This document shows, piece after piece, positions 34,211 through 36,720 of a stretch of 36,720 bases of DNA. Numbering within the stretch: position 1 is the stretch's first letter; the number at the start of each line of letters is the position of its first letter. The stretch comes from Rhodopirellula europaea 6C (GTDB lineage Bacteria > Planctomycetota > Planctomycetia > Pirellulales > Pirellulaceae), in assembly GCF_000338295.1 (NCBI RefSeq), contig NZ_ANMO01000045.1, forward strand, positions 1 to 36,720, in the 5' to 3' direction. The position numbers were made by a program, and so were the translations under genes. The notes under the pieces were generated by a model, which worked only from the letters and a program-made list of their open reading frames with translations, was not told the DNA's origin and did no database searches.

Positions 34211-34957
34211 GTGGCGAAGATCTTGTCAGTCGTGAACCAGAAAGGAGGCGTTGGGAAGACCACCACATCGGTCAACCTCTCCGCCGCCCTGGCCATGTCT
34301 GGCAAGAAAACCTTGTTGGTCGACATCGACCCACAATGCAACGCCACGTCGGCTTTGGGCCAATCGCCCGCCGCACATCACGGATTGACGGGAACCGAAT
34401 CGCTTCCTGATTCGATCGTCGAAACCGATGTGCAGCATCTTGGGTTGTTGCCCGGTAGTCGTTCTTTCCATGACGCTGACTTGCTTGCAGAAACCGGCGA
34501 TCGTTCGACCGCTCGGGTTCGCAAACATCTCGACAGTGTGATGAGCGAGTACGAATACATCTTGATCGATTGCCCGCCCAGTGCGGGTGCCATGACGGAA
34601 ACGGCTTTGACCGCCAGCACCGAAGTGTTGATTCCGATTCAGTGCGAGTACTTCGCGATGGTCGGCGTCACACAACTGATTGGAACGATCAAGAAAGTCA
34701 TCACCGCCACCGATGGTCGTCTGACCTTTGGCGGCATCCTGCTGACGATGTACGACGAATCACTTGAATTGACCCGTGAAGTCGACGAAGAGGTCCGTGA
34801 CTTCTTTGGCGACATCGTTTTCGAAAGTGTTGTGCCTCGGGACGTCGCACTGTGCGAAGCCCCCAGCCACGGCCAAACCGTTTTCCAGTACGCCCCGCGA
34901 AGTCGCGGCGCGTTCGCTTATACCCAACTGTGCATGGAGGTACTGCAACGTGACTAA
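34211..34957 (+). CDS. parA: Chromosome-partitioning ATPase ParA (Soj)
   Basis: This 248-residue protein is a ParA/MinD-type ATPase. The deviant Walker A motif KGGVGKTT (11-18) has the signature Lys11 and Lys16; LLVDIDPQCNAT is the switch region and YILIDCPPSAG the Walker B region. ATP-bound dimers bind DNA nonspecifically and are released by ParB, moving the origin region. There is no N-terminal DNA-binding domain, as in chromosomal Soj. The start is a GTG. parB begins inside its last codons. Confidence 0.96.
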   Translation: MAKILSVVNQKGGVGKTTTSVNLSAALAMSGKKTLLVDIDPQCNATSALGQSPAAHHGLTGTESLPDSIVETDVQHLGLLPGSRSFHDADLLAETGDRSTARVRKHLDSVMSEYEYILIDCPPSAGAMTETALTASTEVLIPIQCEYFAMVGVTQLIGTIKKVITATDGRLTFGGILLTMYDESLELTREVDEEVRDFFGDIVFESVVPRDVALCEAPSHGQTVFQYAPRSRGAFAYTQLCMEVLQRD

Positions 34958-35939
34958 CGCGACAACCAATCCAACGAACACCAGTAAAGCACCCGCTGGC
35001 AAAGACCGCCGCCTTGGAAAAGGCTTGGCAGCATTGTTGGGTGAGCCAATGGACGACATCGTTCCTCCTGGCGAAACCAACGACGCTCCTAAACCTGGCA
35101 TCCAATCGCTCGAGTTGCCAATCGACTCGGTCGAAGCCAACCCGTTCCAGCCACGCCGGGAATTCAATCCCGACGAGATCGCTTCGCTGGCCGAATCGAT
35201 CAAGAACCATCAGCAGTTGCAACCGATCTTGGTTCGCATCGTCGACGGTCGCTACCAACTGATCAGCGGCGAACGTCGCTTGCGTGCGACTATCCACGCC
35301 GGTTTGAAAACGATCCGCGCCGAAGTTCGCGAAGCCGACGATCGCTTGGTCGCTGAGCTGGCCATCATCGAGAACTTGCAACGCAAGGACTTGAACGCGA
35401 TCGAAAAAGCGATGTCGTTCAAACGCTACATCGATGAGCACAAGTGCAAACAAGACGACCTGGCTCGCCGCTTGAGCATCGACCGAAGCACGATCGCCAA
35501 CCTGATGCGTTTGCTGGAACTGCCACAGCCAATCGTTGAGATGGTGACCAGTGGCGAATTGACCGCGGGACACGCTCGGGCACTCTTGCCAATCGGCGAA
35601 GTGGAAGTCCAAGTCGCAACGGCCAAGAAGATCCTGGAAGAAGGCTGGAGCGTTCGCAAGACTGAGACCGGCGTTGCTGAATTGCTGCGTGCAGAAGAAG
35701 ACAGCGACACCGGATTGAAAGTCACCAACGTCTCGCGTCAAAAACGCAAACCTGTTCCTCCGCACATCGAAGCGATGCAGCAAGAGATGCGGATGGTGTT
35801 CGGCACCAAGGTTGAAATCAAAGCCTCGGCTCGCAGCCGCGGGAAGATCACGATCCACTTCAGCGACGCGGAAGAGTTCGAGCGAATTCGCGGCTTGCTC
35901 GGCGGCGTCAATCGCCCACAGCTTCGCGTTGCGGGCTGA
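34950..35939 (+). CDS. parB: Chromosome-partitioning protein ParB
   Basis: This 329-residue protein has the ParB order: a basic N-terminal ParA-contact segment (KDRRLGKGLAALLGE), the CTP-binding domain with ANPFQPRREF, the GERR box (SGERRLRA, 106-113) and ENLQR (141-145), the HTH region (KQDDLARRLSIDRSTIANLMRLLELP), and a C-terminal dimerisation part. It binds parS, slides as a CTP clamp and stimulates ParA. The GTG at 34950 overlaps the parA stop by 8 bases and has GGAGG about 10 bases upstream; an ATG at 34776 lies deep in parA and is rejected. An intrinsic terminator follows. Confidence 0.96.
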   Translation: MTNATTNPTNTSKAPAGKDRRLGKGLAALLGEPMDDIVPPGETNDAPKPGIQSLELPIDSVEANPFQPRREFNPDEIASLAESIKNHQQLQPILVRIVDGRYQLISGERRLRATIHAGLKTIRAEVREADDRLVAELAIIENLQRKDLNAIEKAMSFKRYIDEHKCKQDDLARRLSIDRSTIANLMRLLELPQPIVEMVTSGELTAGHARALLPIGEVEVQVATAKKILEEGWSVRKTETGVAELLRAEEDSDTGLKVTNVSRQKRKPVPPHIEAMQQEMRMVFGTKVEIKASARSRGKITIHFSDAEEFERIRGLLGGVNRPQLRVAG

Positions 35940-35991
35940 TCAAAATCGGCTGAGCGGAGATCGCTGAGCCATCGAAGATTCACCTGGCCGG

Positions 35992-36032
35992 CGTGGTGTC
36001 GCAGATCCAATCTGTCACCACGTCGGTTTTTT
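35992..36032 (+). terminator. Intrinsic terminator after parB
   Basis: CGTGGTG (35992-35998) pairs with CACCACG (36016-36022), and CAGAT with ATCTG inside it; TCGG and six T follow. It ends the parA-parB operon 53 bases past the stop. Confidence 0.85.
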
Positions 36033-36074
36033 CATGCGCCCGTCGAGTTCTCGTTTGGGTTGGCGCCTCGGTTC

Positions 36075-36360
36075 CGTAGGTTGGGCTTCCAAGCCCGACG
36101 AGCACTAGCAAAACAACCAGTCTTCACGCTCCGCGAAGGAAGCCGTGCAGTCTTACTTTACCCTCCCCTTGGGAGGGTCGAGCGAGGCGAGGGGAGGGTT
36201 CAGCACTGAATCCAGTCCGTAACCCTCCCGAGCCCGAAGCGGACCGACCCTCCCAAAGGGAGTGTGGAGCAAAACGGCGCGACCTCGAAGCGGGGCGAGG
36301 GGAGGCAGGGCAATTTGAATGAATGCGGTTGCTTCGTCGGGCTTGCAAGCCCAGCGTATC
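36075..36360. repeat. Two inward-facing hairpins flanking a G/C-rich palindrome block
   Basis: Left: CGTAG, G, TTGGGCTT, loop CC, AAGCCCGA (36075-36098), then CGAGCACTAGCAAAAC. Right, read on the minus strand: GATACGCT, GGGCTTG, CAAGCCC, then GACGAAGC (36360-36331). Between them is a block of other palindromes, including ACCCTCCC, loop CTT, GGGAGGGT (36160-36178) and CTCCC-AAA-GGGAG (36250-36260). The gap 35940-36459 has no other gene seen. Confidence 0.7.
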
Positions 36361-36459
36361 GGGTGGACGAATGTGGCGTGGAATTGCACTCCCCCGAGCG
36401 GTCGGACCGTCCAGGCAAGCTGATCTGGCCTATCCGGCTGTATTCTGAACCATGCCAAG

Positions 36460-36720
36460 GTGATTTCTGCTCTTAGGCCTACGTGGGCGGTACCCCGCCG
36501 TCTAAAATCCAATGCGCGACTAATCGGCGACGTTGCCGTGCATTTTTCGCGGGTGATGCCCCCTTCGGACGTGTTGATGTCCAGCCTGATTGAGACGATT
36601 GAAGTTGACGCCGCTCTGGCAAACCGTTTGGCAGAGATGCCTGCCGACTCGCAGACACTCACGCTTTCGCTCGATGCGATCGCTAGTGGTGGATCGGCCG
36701 CGGGTGTGTTGCAGCATCCC
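36460..36720 (+). CDS. Unknown protein, start only; runs off the window
   Basis: This plus-strand frame is open from 36424 to the window end. From the GTG at 36460 it reads VISALRPTWAVPRRLKSNARL, then a helical stretch (SDVLMSSLIETIEVDAALANRLAEM) and TLTLSLDAIASGG. The regular hydrophobic pattern makes it more likely to be coding than the arginine-rich minus-strand frames opposite. GTG or ATG codons at 36538, 36553 and 36556 are other possible starts. The family cannot be told from 87 residues. Confidence 0.4.
   Translation, partial: MISALRPTWAVPRRLKSNARLIGDVAVHFSRVMPPSDVLMSSLIETIEVDAALANRLAEMPADSQTLTLSLDAIASGGSAAGVLQHP

Noticed and set aside
34701-35858. 385-codon minus-strand frame across parA and parB
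   Set aside because: It is antisense to two fully supported genes and crosses their boundary.
36153-36662. 169-codon minus-strand frame near the window end
   Set aside because: It runs through palindromic repeats, and its better half is antisense to a more protein-like plus-strand frame.

Overview
The window looks like chromosome of a planctomycete close to Rhodopirellula. Reasons: a YTV-repeat, cysteine-rich surface protein; the paired PSCyt/DUF1549/DUF1553 and DUF1501 proteins; an iduronate-sulfatase-like enzyme; many exported proteins and lipoproteins of unknown function; sparse use of Shine-Dalgarno sites; roughly mid-50s GC by eye. No rRNA, tRNA, CRISPR array, phage or transposase gene was seen.

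Layout. 1-4400: the start of an LptF/LptG-type permease (minus, cut by the window edge), a small cysteine-rich lipoprotein, a signal-anchored alpha/beta hydrolase and a small secreted protein. 4600-11480: an operon of a ~1760-residue WD40/cytochrome/DUF1549/DUF1553 protein and a Tat-exported DUF1501 protein. 11800-15650: a flavin/2Fe-2S oxidoreductase, two translationally overlapping short-chain dehydrogenases and an exported glutathione peroxidase. 15860-18750: the YTV cell-wall-type protein, divergent from a Rex-type redox repressor. 18850-25540: a sulfatase, a Pro/Ala-rich repeat protein, a CBM9-like protein and a serine carboxypeptidase (S10). 25890-29730: mscL plus an esterase, a lipoprotein MsrB, a YbhN-type membrane protein and a small lipoprotein. 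30090-32580: a small membrane protein, aroA and an N-formylglutamate-amidohydrolase-like protein, coupled or closely spaced. 32890-36720: a Pro-rich exported protein, parA-parB and the start of an unknown gene.

The genes form several short transcription units, not one system. The shared themes are envelope building and maintenance (lipid transport, YTV wall protein, lipoproteins, MscL), exported polymer or protein degradation (sulfatase, S10 peptidase, CBM9-like and DUF1501/DUF1553 proteins) and redox homeostasis (Rex, GPx, MsrB, ferredoxin-type reductase).

The most unusual signal is non-coding. At least six intergenic loci, mostly just 3' of genes, carry hairpins with one shared design: an outer CGTAG-like end, a 7-9 bp stem whose sequence differs between copies but stays paired, a 2-5 nt loop, and in some copies an inner tail like GACGAGCACTAGCAAAAC. 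They usually come as head-to-head pairs. A different cluster of three hairpins lies in frame inside the giant cytochrome gene.
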